From Planctomycetota bacterium (lineage in GTDB: Bacteria > Planctomycetota > SZUA-567 > H5-PLA8), in the NCBI GenBank assembly GCA_023150555.1, contig JAKLKQ010000006.1:1-51725 (forward strand): a stretch of DNA of 51,725 nt. The letters run 5' to 3'. Within the stretch, counting starts at the first letter, position 1; each line of letters opens with the position of its first letter. The translations under genes were made by a program, and so were the position numbers. A model generated the notes under the pieces. That model did not search any database. It was given only the letters and a program-made list of their open reading frames with translations, and was not told the DNA's origin. Positions 16,253 to 24,276 of the stretch are shown here, piece after piece.

Positions 16253-16268
16253 AGTCTGGCGCCAGACT
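16253..16268. repeat. AGTCTGGCGCCAGACT palindrome
   Basis: A perfect 16-bp palindrome in the 520-bp gap between the pectate-lyase-like and Kelch genes. The same 14-bp core GTCTGGCGCCAGAC, preceded by CGCAAG words, recurs at 30997-31010. Confidence 0.6.
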
Positions 16269-16272
16269 GATG

Positions 16273-16302
16273 GAACCGGTCTACCTCGGGTTGAGCCGGC
16301 CC
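16273..16302. repeat. Module-separating repeat, copy a (partial)
   Basis: Contains ACCTCGGGTTGAGCCGGCC, the right half of the element seen in full at 17900 and 19682. It precedes the Kelch gene by about 260 bp. Confidence 0.6.
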
Positions 16303-16563
16303 ATACCGCGCTATCTGGGAGTATTCCAGAAGCCAACCAGCCCCCAATATTTGAAGGCGTGCGTGCAGTTGGACATGGCGGTAATTCAGGTTTCAAAACG
16401 ATTCAGGCGGTTCTTTCACATTACGACTGTTACACTTGCGGCGTACGTAGACTGGGGCTCACTCTGCTGGCGTCCTCTCACGCGGACGCTGGTCGAGCCA
16501 GATGGCGAGTTGAACCGGTGTCCTGCGGCGTGTTCAAACGGCTATTCGCGAAGGAGGCAGACC

Positions 16564-17835
16564 GTGAAGCGCATCAAGTGGGCCGTGCGAATGCATATGA
16601 CCTGCGTGGCGGTGCTATTTGCGATCTTCGCTGCGACGGTGTTGGCCGGAGACTCCGCCGCGTCCGCAACAAACGGAGCAGAGCCCGCGCCCGACGAGGA
16701 ATTGCTCGCGAGGATAGCAGCGCTGCCCGACAACACGTGGCTGAAACTTCCGCCGGTCAAGACCACCGGCGACATGGGTGTGCTCGGACCAGATTACAAG
16801 AGGACGGGGCCGACGGTACGAGACTACAGCAACAAAATGGTCTGGGCACCGGAGAGGAAGCGCGCCCTTTACATGGGCGGAGGCCACAATACCCATCCAC
16901 ATAACGATGTCTGGGAGTATGACCTGCCCTCCAACACTTGGATTTGTCTATACGGCGCCGACCCGTTGCCACCAAGTTTCAAACGCCCTGACGATGATGA
17001 GAAGATCGCCACTTGGTTCAAGGAGAACTTGGCCTACAAGGATGGCTTCGTGCGCACTCTGCGCGGGGCGCCGGTCCGACCCACGCACACTTGGTGGGCG
17101 TTGGCCTACGACTCCGACAAGCGTCGCCTGCTCTTCGTGGATGCGCACAAGGCCCTCTGGATGCACAATAAGGACCTTTTCGTCAAAGTCTTTAACCTTG
17201 ACCCTAAAGATCCTATCATGGATGGGGCTGGCTCCGGTGGCGGGGTGGCTTGGCTTTTTTCCTTCCATCCCGAGACGCGCGAGTGGAAGGAAGTCCGCAA
17301 GGTGACCAAAGGCTACGAAGGTTCTTGCCTGGAATATTTGCCGGACTCCGAAACGGTTTGGTGGAACTCGCACAAGACCTACCATCTGGACGCTGCCAAG
17401 GGTGAGTGGGTGGATTACGGCACTAAACCATCTTGCGGGGTCAACCACGGGCATACGGCATACGAACCCGAGACTCGTAAGATCGTGGCAATAGTGGGCG
17501 CCGAGACCTGGGCGTTCGATGTCAACACGAGCCAGTGGACCCGTATGAAGGAGAATGGGCCCTGCATGGCTAGAATCCCCTTGAGCACATTTTGTTATGA
17601 TTCCGTCGCCCGAAAGTTCGTGCTCTACACCGCTTTGGGAGTGAATGGCAAACCGGCGGAGCCCAGTCTGTGGCTCTACGACTTGGCCAAGAACGAGTGG
17701 ACCAACCCGAAGCCGCAGGGCGAAGTGCCCACAGTCGGCAACATTGCGGGGTACTATGACGTTGCGCGGAACGTGACGGTAATCTACAGCAACGCCGCGA
17801 CCTGGGTTTTCCGCTGCAAGAATGCGAAGAAGTAG
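16564..17835 (+). CDS. Secreted Kelch-like beta-propeller protein
   Basis: The chosen start is GTG with AAGGAGG 5 bases upstream, giving 423 residues; a longer frame exists but lacks a ribosome site. MTCVAVLFAIFAATVLAGDS is a signal peptide. The mature part has Kelch-type blade endings: HNDVWEYDLPSNTWICLYG, WLFSFHPETREWKEVRK, TWAFDVNTSQWTRMKEN and LWLYDLAKNEWTNPKPQ, with YMGGGHNTHPHND and FVDAHKALW between them. Propellers of this kind are extracellular or periplasmic binding platforms; no catalytic radical site was recognised. It is flanked on both sides by the module-separating repeat. Confidence 0.82.
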   Translation: MKRIKWAVRMHMTCVAVLFAIFAATVLAGDSAASATNGAEPAPDEELLARIAALPDNTWLKLPPVKTTGDMGVLGPDYKRTGPTVRDYSNKMVWAPERKRALYMGGGHNTHPHNDVWEYDLPSNTWICLYGADPLPPSFKRPDDDEKIATWFKENLAYKDGFVRTLRGAPVRPTHTWWALAYDSDKRRLLFVDAHKALWMHNKDLFVKVFNLDPKDPIMDGAGSGGGVAWLFSFHPETREWKEVRKVTKGYEGSCLEYLPDSETVWWNSHKTYHLDAAKGEWVDYGTKPSCGVNHGHTAYEPETRKIVAIVGAETWAFDVNTSQWTRMKENGPCMARIPLSTFCYDSVARKFVLYTALGVNGKPAEPSLWLYDLAKNEWTNPKPQGEVPTVGNIAGYYDVARNVTVIYSNAATWVFRCKNAKK

Positions 17836-17899
17836 GCGACAGTATCGTGTGACAGCAGCGCGCCCAACCGGACCGGCACAGTCCTAAGCGGCTCAATCT

Positions 17900-17951
17900 T
17901 CCTTTTCGTAGTCGGCCGCAACCGGAAGCCGACCTCGGGTTGCGCCGGTCC
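17900..17951. repeat. Module-separating repeat, copy b
   Basis: CCTTTTCGTAGTCGGCCGCA, then ACCGGAAGCCGACCTCGGGT and TGCGCCGGTCC. It closely matches copy c at 19682. It lies 64 bp after the Kelch stop codon and 324 bp before the antiporter start. Besides this repeat, the 440-bp gap holds a 10-bp-stem hairpin at 18088-18112. Confidence 0.7.
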
Positions 17952-18274
17952 TTGGATTGGCTGCTTGACGGATATCGAGCAGTGCTTAAAACCTTCCTTG
18001 CTGGATCAACACCGACGCACAAATTGCGGTTGGAAAAGGGTGCGGCGCTTCCCGGCACCGCAGGCACGGAATGGTCGGGCCGCCATTCGCGAAATCGCAT
18101 TCCGATTTTGCGGAGGTCGGCGATGCCAGACCCTAACTTCGTCGCAGAAACCTGTACCTGGAATCGCGTCCCCATTAGCCCGGCATTCCCCGGTGACGCC
18201 ACCCAGCCCCCGAGTGTGATCGACTCATTCGGTTTCTCGGCGATCGCCAACCAACGCCAGACATCGAGCCTGGC

Positions 18275-19546
18275 ATGAATCCATCAACGGCGGAAATCGT
18301 CGCCAGCATCCTGTTTGGCTTGGCGGTCCTGCACACCTTCTGCGTAAGCAAGTTCCAGAAGATCGCCCACCGCTTCCCGGACGGCTCGCCCGGCGAGAAC
18401 GTCTTCCATCTCCTTGGCGAGGTGGAGATCGTCTTTGGCCTCTGGGCGGGCATCCTGGTCTGCTACATGGCCATCGCCGGCGGCGGGAAGCAGGCCGTGC
18501 AATTCGTCGAGGGGCTGAACTTCACCGAGCCGGCCTTCGTCTTCGTCGTGATGAGCATGGCGGCCACGGCGCCGGTCATCCTGGTCGCGCGCGGCGCGAT
18601 CCTGCTTGCGGCTCGGCTGATCCCCGTGGGCAAGGAGCCTGCCGTCTACTTCGCCTGCCTCTTCGTCGGACCGTTGCTGGGCAGCTTCATCACGGAACCG
18701 GCGGCCATGACGCTGACCGCCATCATCCTGCGACAGCGGTATTACGAGCGGGAGGTTTCTCGCCGTTTCCAGTACGTCACGCTGGCGGTCCTGTTCGTGA
18801 ATATCTCCATCGGCGGCGCGCTGACGCCCTACGCGGCTCCGCCGGTCCTCATGGTCGCCAGCAAATGGGGCTGGGACCTCGCATTCATGATGCAGACCTT
18901 CGGCTACAAGGTCGCCTTGGCCGTTTTCCTCAATGCCGCGACGTCGACCTGCCTGCTGCGCGGAGAGTTGACCAAGCTCGGCGGGACGCCCGCTGCCGAA
19001 GGCTCTAAACGCATGCCGGCGTGGGTGGTCGTCATCCACCTGCTCTTCCTCGCGCTGGTCGTAATCACTGCGCACCACCCCGTGATCTTCATGGGCATCT
19101 TCCTGTTCTTCCTGGGCGTGGCACAAATCACCCGGGAGTACCAGGAACGCCTGAAGCTCCGGGAGGCGCTGCTCGTGGCCTACTTCCTGGCCGGCCTCGT
19201 GGTCCTGGGCGGTCTCCAGCGATGGTGGCTGGAGCCGCTCCTGGGATCCATGGACGCGCTCCCGCTATTCCTGGGCACCGCCTGCCTGACCGCCTTCACC
19301 GACAACGCGGCGCTTACCTACCTGGGGTCTCAGGTGACGGGCATCTCCGAGGTCTTCAAGTACGCGCTCGTGGCCGGCGCTATTGCAGGCGGAGGCCTGA
19401 CGGTCATCGCCAACGCACCCAACCCGGCTGGGTACTCTATTCTTCAGGACCGCTTCGGCCCCGACGGCATTGCCCCCCTGCGGCTCCTGGGATACGCGCT
19501 GGCCCCGACGGTAATCGCCTTGGCATGTCTTTGGATGCTCCCGTAG
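18275..19546 (+). CDS. Putative Na+/H+ antiporter (PF07399-like)
   Basis: A 423-residue integral membrane protein with about ten helices, of the ArsB/NhaD-related kind named putative Na+/H+ antiporter in chlamydiae, Verrucomicrobia and relatives. Notable segments: FVGPLLGSFITEPAAMTLTA in the first half and FLGTACLTAFTDNAALTYLG in the second, two re-entrant-type motifs with acidic residues likely to bind the ion, and NAPNPAGYSIL near the end. It would exchange cations for protons across the inner membrane. No strong ribosome site is seen. A 16-codon remnant of a second copy (ending LACLWMLP) survives at 31017-31064. Flanked by module-separating repeats b and c. Confidence 0.82.
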   Translation: MNPSTAEIVASILFGLAVLHTFCVSKFQKIAHRFPDGSPGENVFHLLGEVEIVFGLWAGILVCYMAIAGGGKQAVQFVEGLNFTEPAFVFVVMSMAATAPVILVARGAILLAARLIPVGKEPAVYFACLFVGPLLGSFITEPAAMTLTAIILRQRYYEREVSRRFQYVTLAVLFVNISIGGALTPYAAPPVLMVASKWGWDLAFMMQTFGYKVALAVFLNAATSTCLLRGELTKLGGTPAAEGSKRMPAWVVVIHLLFLALVVITAHHPVIFMGIFLFFLGVAQITREYQERLKLREALLVAYFLAGLVVLGGLQRWWLEPLLGSMDALPLFLGTACLTAFTDNAALTYLGSQVTGISEVFKYALVAGAIAGGGLTVIANAPNPAGYSILQDRFGPDGIAPLRLLGYALAPTVIALACLWMLP

Positions 19547-19593
19547 CACATCACGGGCTGTACGATTCTTTGGGGCGGGCCTCCCTGTGCCCT

Positions 19594-19622
19594 GATTTTT
19601 CGGACACCATGTCGGAAAAATC
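19594..19622 (+). terminator. Hairpin after the antiporter gene
   Basis: Two 13-base arms (left GATTTTTCGGACA) with one mismatch and loop CCA, 48 bp after the stop codon. It contains the TCGGACA/TGTCGGA word of the hairpin family. A second weak hairpin (AAGGGCTTT arm) is at about 19828-19850. There is no terminal T run, so the terminator role is tentative. Confidence 0.45.
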
Positions 19623-19681
19623 GCCCGCATTCCGGTGTAAACCAGAGACCGAACGGCGAAGGCAAGATCAGTACAAGACGT

Positions 19682-19733
19682 CCTTTTCCGGAGTCGGCCG
19701 CAACCGGGAAGTCGACCTCGGGTTGAACCGGTC
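19682..19733. repeat. Module-separating repeat, copy c
   Basis: CCTTTTCCGGAGTCGGCCGC, then AACCGGGAAGTCGACCTCGG and GTTGAACCGGTCC. The best-preserved copy. It lies between the antiporter and the sigma-factor operon. Confidence 0.7.
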
Positions 19734-19943
19734 CACTCCCCCTTACCGCCTGACTGGGCTGAAGGCAGTGCCGCCCGCCTCCTTCAGGTAAAATGCCTTC
19801 GGAGCGAGCACTGCGCTGAGCTGAAAGCCGCCCTTCCTAAGGGCTTTATCAGGCACCCACGACCGATTTCACCCCTGCTTGGATTTTTTGGGAATAGAGC
19901 CGCCCCTACCCCCGTAGGCTAAGGATGAAAGGAGGGAGGGCTC

Positions 19944-20081
19944 ATGGAATCCGATTTTGTAAGGGGACAACGAAGCGCTTTTGCAGCGGCGAGCCTGATG
20001 CTAGTCACTGTTCCGGTTGCCCTGTTCCTCTTCTGGCCCCAGGTTCGCCAGATCGTCGAGGCCTTAGAAAAGCTCTCGTAG
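19944..20081 (+). CDS. Small single-pass membrane protein (45 aa)
   Basis: MESDFVRGQRSAFAAASLML continues into VTVPVALFLFWPQVRQIVEA: one membrane helix at about residues 12-32 with a short amphipathic C-terminus. GGAGGGAGGG precedes the ATG by a few bases. It is the first gene of a three-gene set with an ECF sigma factor and its anti-sigma factor, so it may modulate the anti-sigma protein in the membrane; this is inference from position only. Confidence 0.6.
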   Translation: MESDFVRGQRSAFAAASLMLVTVPVALFLFWPQVRQIVEALEKLS

Positions 20082-20127
20082 AAGGCAACCCCGATTCGCG
20101 CCGGCACAGGCGAGGCCGGGAGGTTGA

Positions 20128-20646
20128 TTGGACGATCAAGGGATCCTGAGGCATTGCCAGGAGGGGGATGCCGGGAAATTCGAACTGTTGGTGAAGGCCT
20201 ACGAGCGCGAACTCATGAGGCACGCGCTCATGTGGCTCGGTCATCGAGAGGACGCCTTGGATACCGTCCAGGAAACTCTCATGAAGGCCTTTCGCGCCAT
20301 CCCTCGGTTCCGCCAGGGGCAGCCGGTCTACCCCTGGCTATACGGCATCCTTCGGAACACCTGCATTGATGCAGCCCGCCACAGGCAACACGATCGGATC
20401 CAGGCGCGGGCCGGATGGTCGGACCGCGAATGCTTCTCCTCTCGGACGGCAGACCGGGGTTCGGAGCTTTGGGAACACTTGGGGAAGCTGGAAGCGGAAG
20501 ACCGCGAGATGCTGTTTCTCAAGCACGTGGATGGCCGCAGCTACGAGGAGATCGCCGCCCTGCTGGAGATTCCAGCGGGCACGGTCATGTCCCGGCTCTC
20601 GCGGGCCAGAGCGCGGCTGCGGTCAAGAATGGGAGCCAAGGTATGA
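20128..20646 (+). CDS. ECF RNA polymerase sigma factor
   Basis: 172 residues starting at TTG, 4 bases after GGGAGG. Region 2 is clear (ELLVKAYERELMRHALMWLG, then EDALDTVQETLMKAFRAI, PVYPWLYGILRNTCIDAARH). Region 4 is clear too (LEAEDREMLFLKHVDGRSYE, EIAALLEIPAGTVMSRLSRA). The two are joined by a short linker without an extra domain. It should direct RNA polymerase to stress-type promoters. Its TGA overlaps the ATG of the zinc-finger anti-sigma gene, the usual layout for stoichiometric control. Confidence 0.92.
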   Translation: MDDQGILRHCQEGDAGKFELLVKAYERELMRHALMWLGHREDALDTVQETLMKAFRAIPRFRQGQPVYPWLYGILRNTCIDAARHRQHDRIQARAGWSDRECFSSRTADRGSELWEHLGKLEAEDREMLFLKHVDGRSYEEIAALLEIPAGTVMSRLSRARARLRSRMGAKV

Positions 20647-21092
20647 CGGAGTCCTGCGAGGAGACTCGGGCGCGCCTGGAGGCCTGGATCGACCAAGCGC
20701 TTCCGGAAGCGGAGCAACGCCGGCTCCAGGAGCACCTCTCGGGGTGCGCGAAGTGCCGGTCGGAGGAGGCGGAACTGCGCGGCCTCGCGACCGCGCTGGG
20801 CGACCTGCGCCTCGAACCAGAATCGCCCCGGATGTGGGCACGAATCCGAACCGCAGTCCTTTCGGAACATTGCCAAGCGAACCGGATCGTGCCGTGGGTA
20901 TTGGCGGGCACCCTCCTAGTGGCGCGTGCCGCCGAATGGGCCGTCGGGTTCGAGACCGCCCTGCTGCTCAAGCCCATAGAATGCGCCGTTGTGCTCCTCC
21001 TTTTGGCGCGCATGAAGGAAAATATCTTTTCATTTGCCCCGGAAATGCCCGAGGCCGCTTTTAGCATTTCAAAGACGTCGACTCCCGGTTGA
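20643..21092 (+). CDS. Membrane-bound zf-HC2 anti-sigma factor
   Basis: 149 residues. The N-terminal domain has CEETRARLEAWIDQALPEAE and the Zn motif H-LSG-C-AK-C (HLSGCAKC) of zinc anti-sigma domains that hold ECF sigma factors. Two hydrophobic segments follow: IVPWVLAGTLLVARAAEWAV and the stretch around KPIECAVVLLLLARM. The C-terminal tail is short, so any sensory input would come through the membrane part or a partner such as the small upstream membrane protein. The start overlaps the sigma gene by 4 bases (ATGA). Confidence 0.88.
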   Translation: MTESCEETRARLEAWIDQALPEAEQRRLQEHLSGCAKCRSEEAELRGLATALGDLRLEPESPRMWARIRTAVLSEHCQANRIVPWVLAGTLLVARAAEWAVGFETALLLKPIECAVVLLLLARMKENIFSFAPEMPEAAFSISKTSTPG

Positions 21093-21163
21093 GCCCATCC
21101 GCCCACCAAATGGGCACAAAATGCCCCCTGCCGATGTCACAGCTTGGCTCCGAAGGGGGGCCC

Positions 21164-21192
21164 CCGGGAAGTCGACGTCCGGCTGGGCCGGC
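21164..21192. repeat. Module-separating repeat, copy d (diverged)
   Basis: CCCGGGAAGTCGACGTCCGG and CTGGGCCGG resemble the centre of copy c. A second partial match (GACGTCGACTCCCGGTTGAG) is at 21074-21093, at the end of the anti-sigma gene. Confidence 0.45.
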
Positions 21193-21352
21193 CGACCCCG
21201 ATGGCTTGTGCTGGGGCAGGCGGGGGCGCGGGCGATATGCCATGGATTTCGCATGGAGGTCCATCGCCTTAGAACTGGTGCTCGGCCGAGGCTGACATTG
21301 AGCGGCGGATGCCCCTTTGACAGAGTCTCGTCAACGAGGGGGAGAGTTGCCC

Positions 21353-21373
21353 ATGACCAACGGAAGGGAATAG
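21353..21373 (+). CDS. Six-codon leader-like ORF (MTNGRE)
   Basis: ATGACCAACGGAAGGGAATAG follows GGGGGAG with an 8-base spacer, an ideal ribosome site. The stop codon touches the 5' arm of the terminator-like hairpin at 21373. The layout is that of an attenuator leader, yet nothing on the plus strand follows the hairpin, so it may be a relic or chance. Confidence 0.25.
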   Translation: MTNGRE

Positions 21374-21402
21374 ACAAAACGGCGGTAACGGCCGTTTTTG
21401 TC
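21373..21402. terminator. Bidirectional rho-independent terminator
   Basis: Arms around AAAACGGC/GCCGTTTT with an internal loop GGTAACG, bordered by A and T runs on both sides. It can end transcripts from the sigma operon on the plus strand and from the membrane-protein array on the minus strand, whose last stop codon is 6 bp away. Confidence 0.75.
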
Positions 21403-21407
21403 TGTTC

Positions 21408-21587
21408 CTATACCGCCGCGAGCCAGAAGGCAGGCGCGACCACTACGCAGAGCCCGAGTACCCAGCCACCAACCGGCAGCCATGCAGGCAGGGCACGGAT
21501 CGCAAGCAGGCCCAGCAGCAGGACCGAGACCCCGGCTGCCAGCCAGAGGATACGCCGGGGCAAGGAATCGGGGCACTCCGGATTCAT
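21408..21587 (-). CDS. Small two-helix membrane protein (59 aa)
   Basis: MNPECPDSLPRRILWLAAGV opens a first helix, and WLPVGGWVLGLCVVVAPAFW forms the second. The ATG overlaps the stop codon of the truncated gene upstream (ATGA), so its translation is likely coupled to the array. Function unknown. It is the last gene before the terminator. Confidence 0.55.
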   Translation of the reverse strand: MNPECPDSLPRRILWLAAGVSVLLLGLLAIRALPAWLPVGGWVLGLCVVVAPAFWLAAV

Positions 21588-21682
21588 GGGATCATGAACC
21601 TGCCCGCCACCACCGTCAGCACCACGCACGTGCTGAGGTGGAGTTGGAACCATGCTCGGCGTTTGGGCGGAGAGTCCGTCAG
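21584..21682 (-). pseudogene. Truncated copy A of the FQLHLSTCVV membrane-protein family
   Basis: Reads LTDSPPKRRAWFQLHLSTCV, then VLTVVAGRFMIP and stop: only the N-terminal cytoplasmic part and first helix of copy B remain. The start position carries CTG instead of ATG, overlapping the stop codon of copy B. It could still be read by coupled translation, but it looks like a deletion remnant. Confidence 0.5.
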
Positions 21683-22080
21683 GGCGCGGGGTCCTGGCGC
21701 ATGCGTTCGCGGCGGCGGATGAGGTATTCGCATAGAAAGGCCGCCAGCACAAGCACGGCAATGGCGATGCATATATCCATCACGAATGCGCCCGAGCCCC
21801 ACTTGGCATCAATATGAAGCTCATATGGATGTTCACCCTGTGCTTTGTAGCTCGTACGAAAATTGAAAGGCCATCCCTGGTCGTGCTTTTCCGCCACTCC
21901 GCATGCCCTGCGAGCGGGATTCTTTTGGGGCTGCCCGGCGGGATTGAGGCCTATGGTTTCTCCCTCAAAGCGAATTTCCACATTCGCCCAAACCAGCGCC
22001 CCCGCCACCACCATCAGTACCACGCACGTGCTCAGGTGGAGCTGGAACCATGCTCGGCATTTGGGCTTTTCGACGGTCAT
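21679..22080 (-). CDS. Copy B of the FQLHLSTCVV membrane-protein family
   Basis: 133 residues starting MTVEKPKCRAWFQLHLSTCV, with GAAGGA about 9 bases upstream. Two membrane helices: VVLMVVAGALVWANVEI near the N-terminus and FVMDICIAIAVLVLAAFLCE near the C-terminus, with about 60 hydrophilic residues between them outside the membrane and a basic tail RRRERMRQDPAP. Small proteins with this opening are common in planctomycetes; no function is known to me. It overlaps its neighbours by 4 bases on both sides. Confidence 0.7.
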   Translation of the reverse strand: MTVEKPKCRAWFQLHLSTCVVLMVVAGALVWANVEIRFEGETIGLNPAGQPQKNPARRACGVAEKHDQGWPFNFRTSYKAQGEHPYELHIDAKWGSGAFVMDICIAIAVLVLAAFLCEYLIRRRERMRQDPAP

Positions 22081-22586
22081 GGCGCGGGGTCCTTCTCGGT
22101 GCGTTTGCGCGTACTGTACCAGGTCGCCCACTCGCACGACACATAGGTGGCGAACATCATGCCGCTCCAGACGCTGATGTCGGTGGCTAGATCAGGATAA
22201 GAGAGCACGGAGTTGGGCGGCCAGTGATCTATATGCAGGTCGGATTTAAAATAAATTGCGCGAGAAACGAATCTCTTGGGCCACCCAAATTGCCATACAT
22301 ACCAATACCAACTATTACTATCGGATGCCTCTTCGACGAAGTTTGGCACTCTGCCAGGCGGCCGGTGAGGAAGCGTGTTCAGGAGGATCAGCGCCCCCGC
22401 CACCACCACGCACGTTCTCAGGTGGAGCTGGAACCAGGAACGGCGTTTGGGCTTCTCGTCCGTCTTGGCACAGGGTCCTGGCGCTTGCAGGCGCGGCGGC
22501 GGATGAGGTATTCGCAGCCCAAGGCAACGGTCAGAACAGATACCAAGGCAAGTGCAGCGTTCGTTGCTACTGCACGTAATTCCCAA
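22077..22586 (-). CDS. Copy C of the FQLHLSTCVV family, start codon apparently lost
   Basis: The conserved part runs from KTDEKPKRRSWFQLHLRTCV to the tail STRKRTEKDPAP, with a second helix around ISVWSGMMFATYVSCEW. By comparison with copy B the natural start should be at 22466, but the codon there is AAG. The open frame reaches back to an ATG at 22586 through 40 residues that look like the out-of-frame end of a further copy. So the gene is either expressed from a poor upstream start or is degenerating. It overlaps copy B by ATGA. Confidence 0.5.
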   Translation of the reverse strand: MGITCSSNERCTCLGICSDRCLGLRIPHPPPRLQAPGPCAKTDEKPKRRSWFQLHLRTCVVVAGALILLNTLPHRPPGRVPNFVEEASDSNSWYWYVWQFGWPKRFVSRAIYFKSDLHIDHWPPNSVLSYPDLATDISVWSGMMFATYVSCEWATWYSTRKRTEKDPAP

Positions 22587-22794
22587 GGCATGCGAACAAA
22601 CCGGAATTGCCCGTTAGCATCTCGAAAATCTCCTCCTGCATCTCTGTTACCTTAGCATACGAGAGAGGCCAGCCCCACATGTATTGCTTAACAGATATCA
22701 TCACAGTCTGTGGTTTCGGATTGGCTCCAAACTTGGGCGTAGCCGAAGCCTCTACCTCAATTGCACGGAAAGCCGATACCGAGTTTGCGAAGAT

Positions 22795-22872
22795 CTAGAA
22801 TCCCGCCACGACCATCAACACCAAGCACGTGCTGCGGTGGAAATGGAGGCGTGGGCGCTTCGGGGGCGAATC
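22795..22872 (-). pseudogene. Remnant copy D of the same family
   Basis: DSPPKRPRLHFHRSTCLVLM followed by VVAGF and a stop codon, closely parallel to DSPPKRRAWFQLHLSTCVVL of copy A. No start codon is present. A matching C-terminal piece in another frame (CEYLIRRRACKRQDP) is found at about 22490-22540. The 400 bp to the right (22,873-23,280) hold nothing I can recognise. Confidence 0.5.
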
Positions 22873-23280
22873 GCCGGATCTACATGCAACCGCTCCAGTT
22901 CGCCGCATCTCCGGCAAGAATACTGTTTTTCCCTCTAGATTGTACCGTCTTCTGGAATTTTACAATACCTCGCCAATAGGCACTTTCTACGACAGTTCCA
23001 CTTGGCTCTACATCTATCCTAACGACCTCACGAAGGTATCGTCAGCATGCGCGGCACACTTAGCTTCTTGCCTCCTGGTCTCCGGGATGAGCGCATCAAC
23101 CAAGAGAAGTTCAAACTAGGTCACGCGCTCGTTCATTGATGTAGATCCTCTGGTCAGAATTTCGGGAGTTCAAGGAATCCCTTTTCGGCCAACTGGATCA
23201 GGCTCTAATTTTTCCTCAGAGGGAATCCTTGCAATAGGTTGCAGTGGAAGATGCTTTCGACTGACTGTGTAGGGGCGGAT

Positions 23281-24276
23281 CTACGAGCCAGTGAACTGAC
23301 CGGGCTGAGCAGTTTGGGAGGACGGGGTAAGTGCATCGAAACCGAGGTAAGCCAAGAGCGCTGCATCGAAGGACATTGATGGGCGCCAATGAAGTACCTT
23401 GAAGGCGCGCGCAATGTCCGCACGCGAGTGCAGGACATCGCCTTTGCGCGGAGGTGCCATTCTCAGCTCCACCGTTCGATTCATTTGATTCATCATGATA
23501 TGGGCCAGTGCCTTGATGCTGAGACTCCGGCCAGTGCCTAGGTTGATCGGCTTCGCATCGCAATTGCTGGGATGAATCCGTAGCGCTAGTAGGCATGCGC
23601 AGACGACGTCGGTAACCGAGATAAAGTCTCGTGTCTGTCTTCCGCCTCCGTTCAAGACGAGCGGCTCGCCTTCCAGGATTCGCCTTCGAAACTGCGAAAT
23701 CACGCCCGAATAAGGAGAATCGGCTCGCTGTCCGCTGCCGAACACGTTGAAAAATCGGAATACAACGCCCGGAATGCCGTGTTCCGTGTTATACAAGCGC
23801 ACCATTCGTTCGGCCGCTAACTTCTGCACACCATACAATGATATAGGAGGGTCAAGCGGTTGATCTTCCACCAGGTTACCGCCTTCATCTCCCTTTGTTC
23901 CGTAGACTGCGCTAGAACTGGAGAATAGAAAGCGGATATTTCTTCCCGACTTTACGGATTCCCGCCGGATTGCTTCAAGAACCGTTGCCACGCTCATAAC
24001 ATTTACCCGGTAACTGTCCTCAGGGCGTTCCTGACATTCGGGAACACTAACCATGGCCGCAAGATGGATTAAAGCGGTTGCATTCGTAATGGTGGATCTC
24101 ACCTTCGTATCTTGGCAAACGTCTCCTATCTCGTAATCGACTCCCGGCAAAGGGGTCATTGGCTCCTCGATATCCAGTACGCGGACGCGGTACCCGCTGG
24201 CGATCAACCCTTGGCATACGTGCCTGCCAATAAAACCAGAGCCGCCCGTTACCACTACCATCGCCTTTTCACACAT
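23281..24276 (-). CDS. NAD-dependent nucleotide-sugar epimerase/dehydratase (extended SDR)
   Basis: 331 residues from MCEKAMVVVTGGSGFIGRHV, with GGAGAG 9 bases before the ATG. The Rossmann fingerprint GGSGFIG, the DVCQD strand, FSSSSAVYG and the catalytic Y-GVQ-K (SLYGVQKLAAERMV) are all present, as are FRFFNVFGSGQ and the substrate-loop segment TRDFISVTDVV. The family includes UDP-glucose 4-epimerases and related enzymes; the exact sugar cannot be deduced. It overlaps the PIG-L gene by 8 bases and is the last gene of a three-gene glycan operon. Confidence 0.9.
   Translation of the reverse strand: MCEKAMVVVTGGSGFIGRHVCQGLIASGYRVRVLDIEEPMTPLPGVDYEIGDVCQDTKVRSTITNATALIHLAAMVSVPECQERPEDSYRVNVMSVATVLEAIRRESVKSGRNIRFLFSSSSAVYGTKGDEGGNLVEDQPLDPPISLYGVQKLAAERMVRLYNTEHGIPGVVFRFFNVFGSGQRADSPYSGVISQFRRRILEGEPLVLNGGGRQTRDFISVTDVVCACLLALRIHPSNCDAKPINLGTGRSLSIKALAHIMMNQMNRTVELRMAPPRKGDVLHSRADIARAFKVLHWRPSMSFDAALLAYLGFDALTPSSQTAQPGQFTGS

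Noticed and set aside
16273..21192. Integron cassette array with attC sites
   Set aside because: The separating repeats lack the inverse core GTTRRRY and the attC fold, modules are longer than usual cassettes, and no integron integrase is visible. The module-separating pattern itself is kept as a finding.
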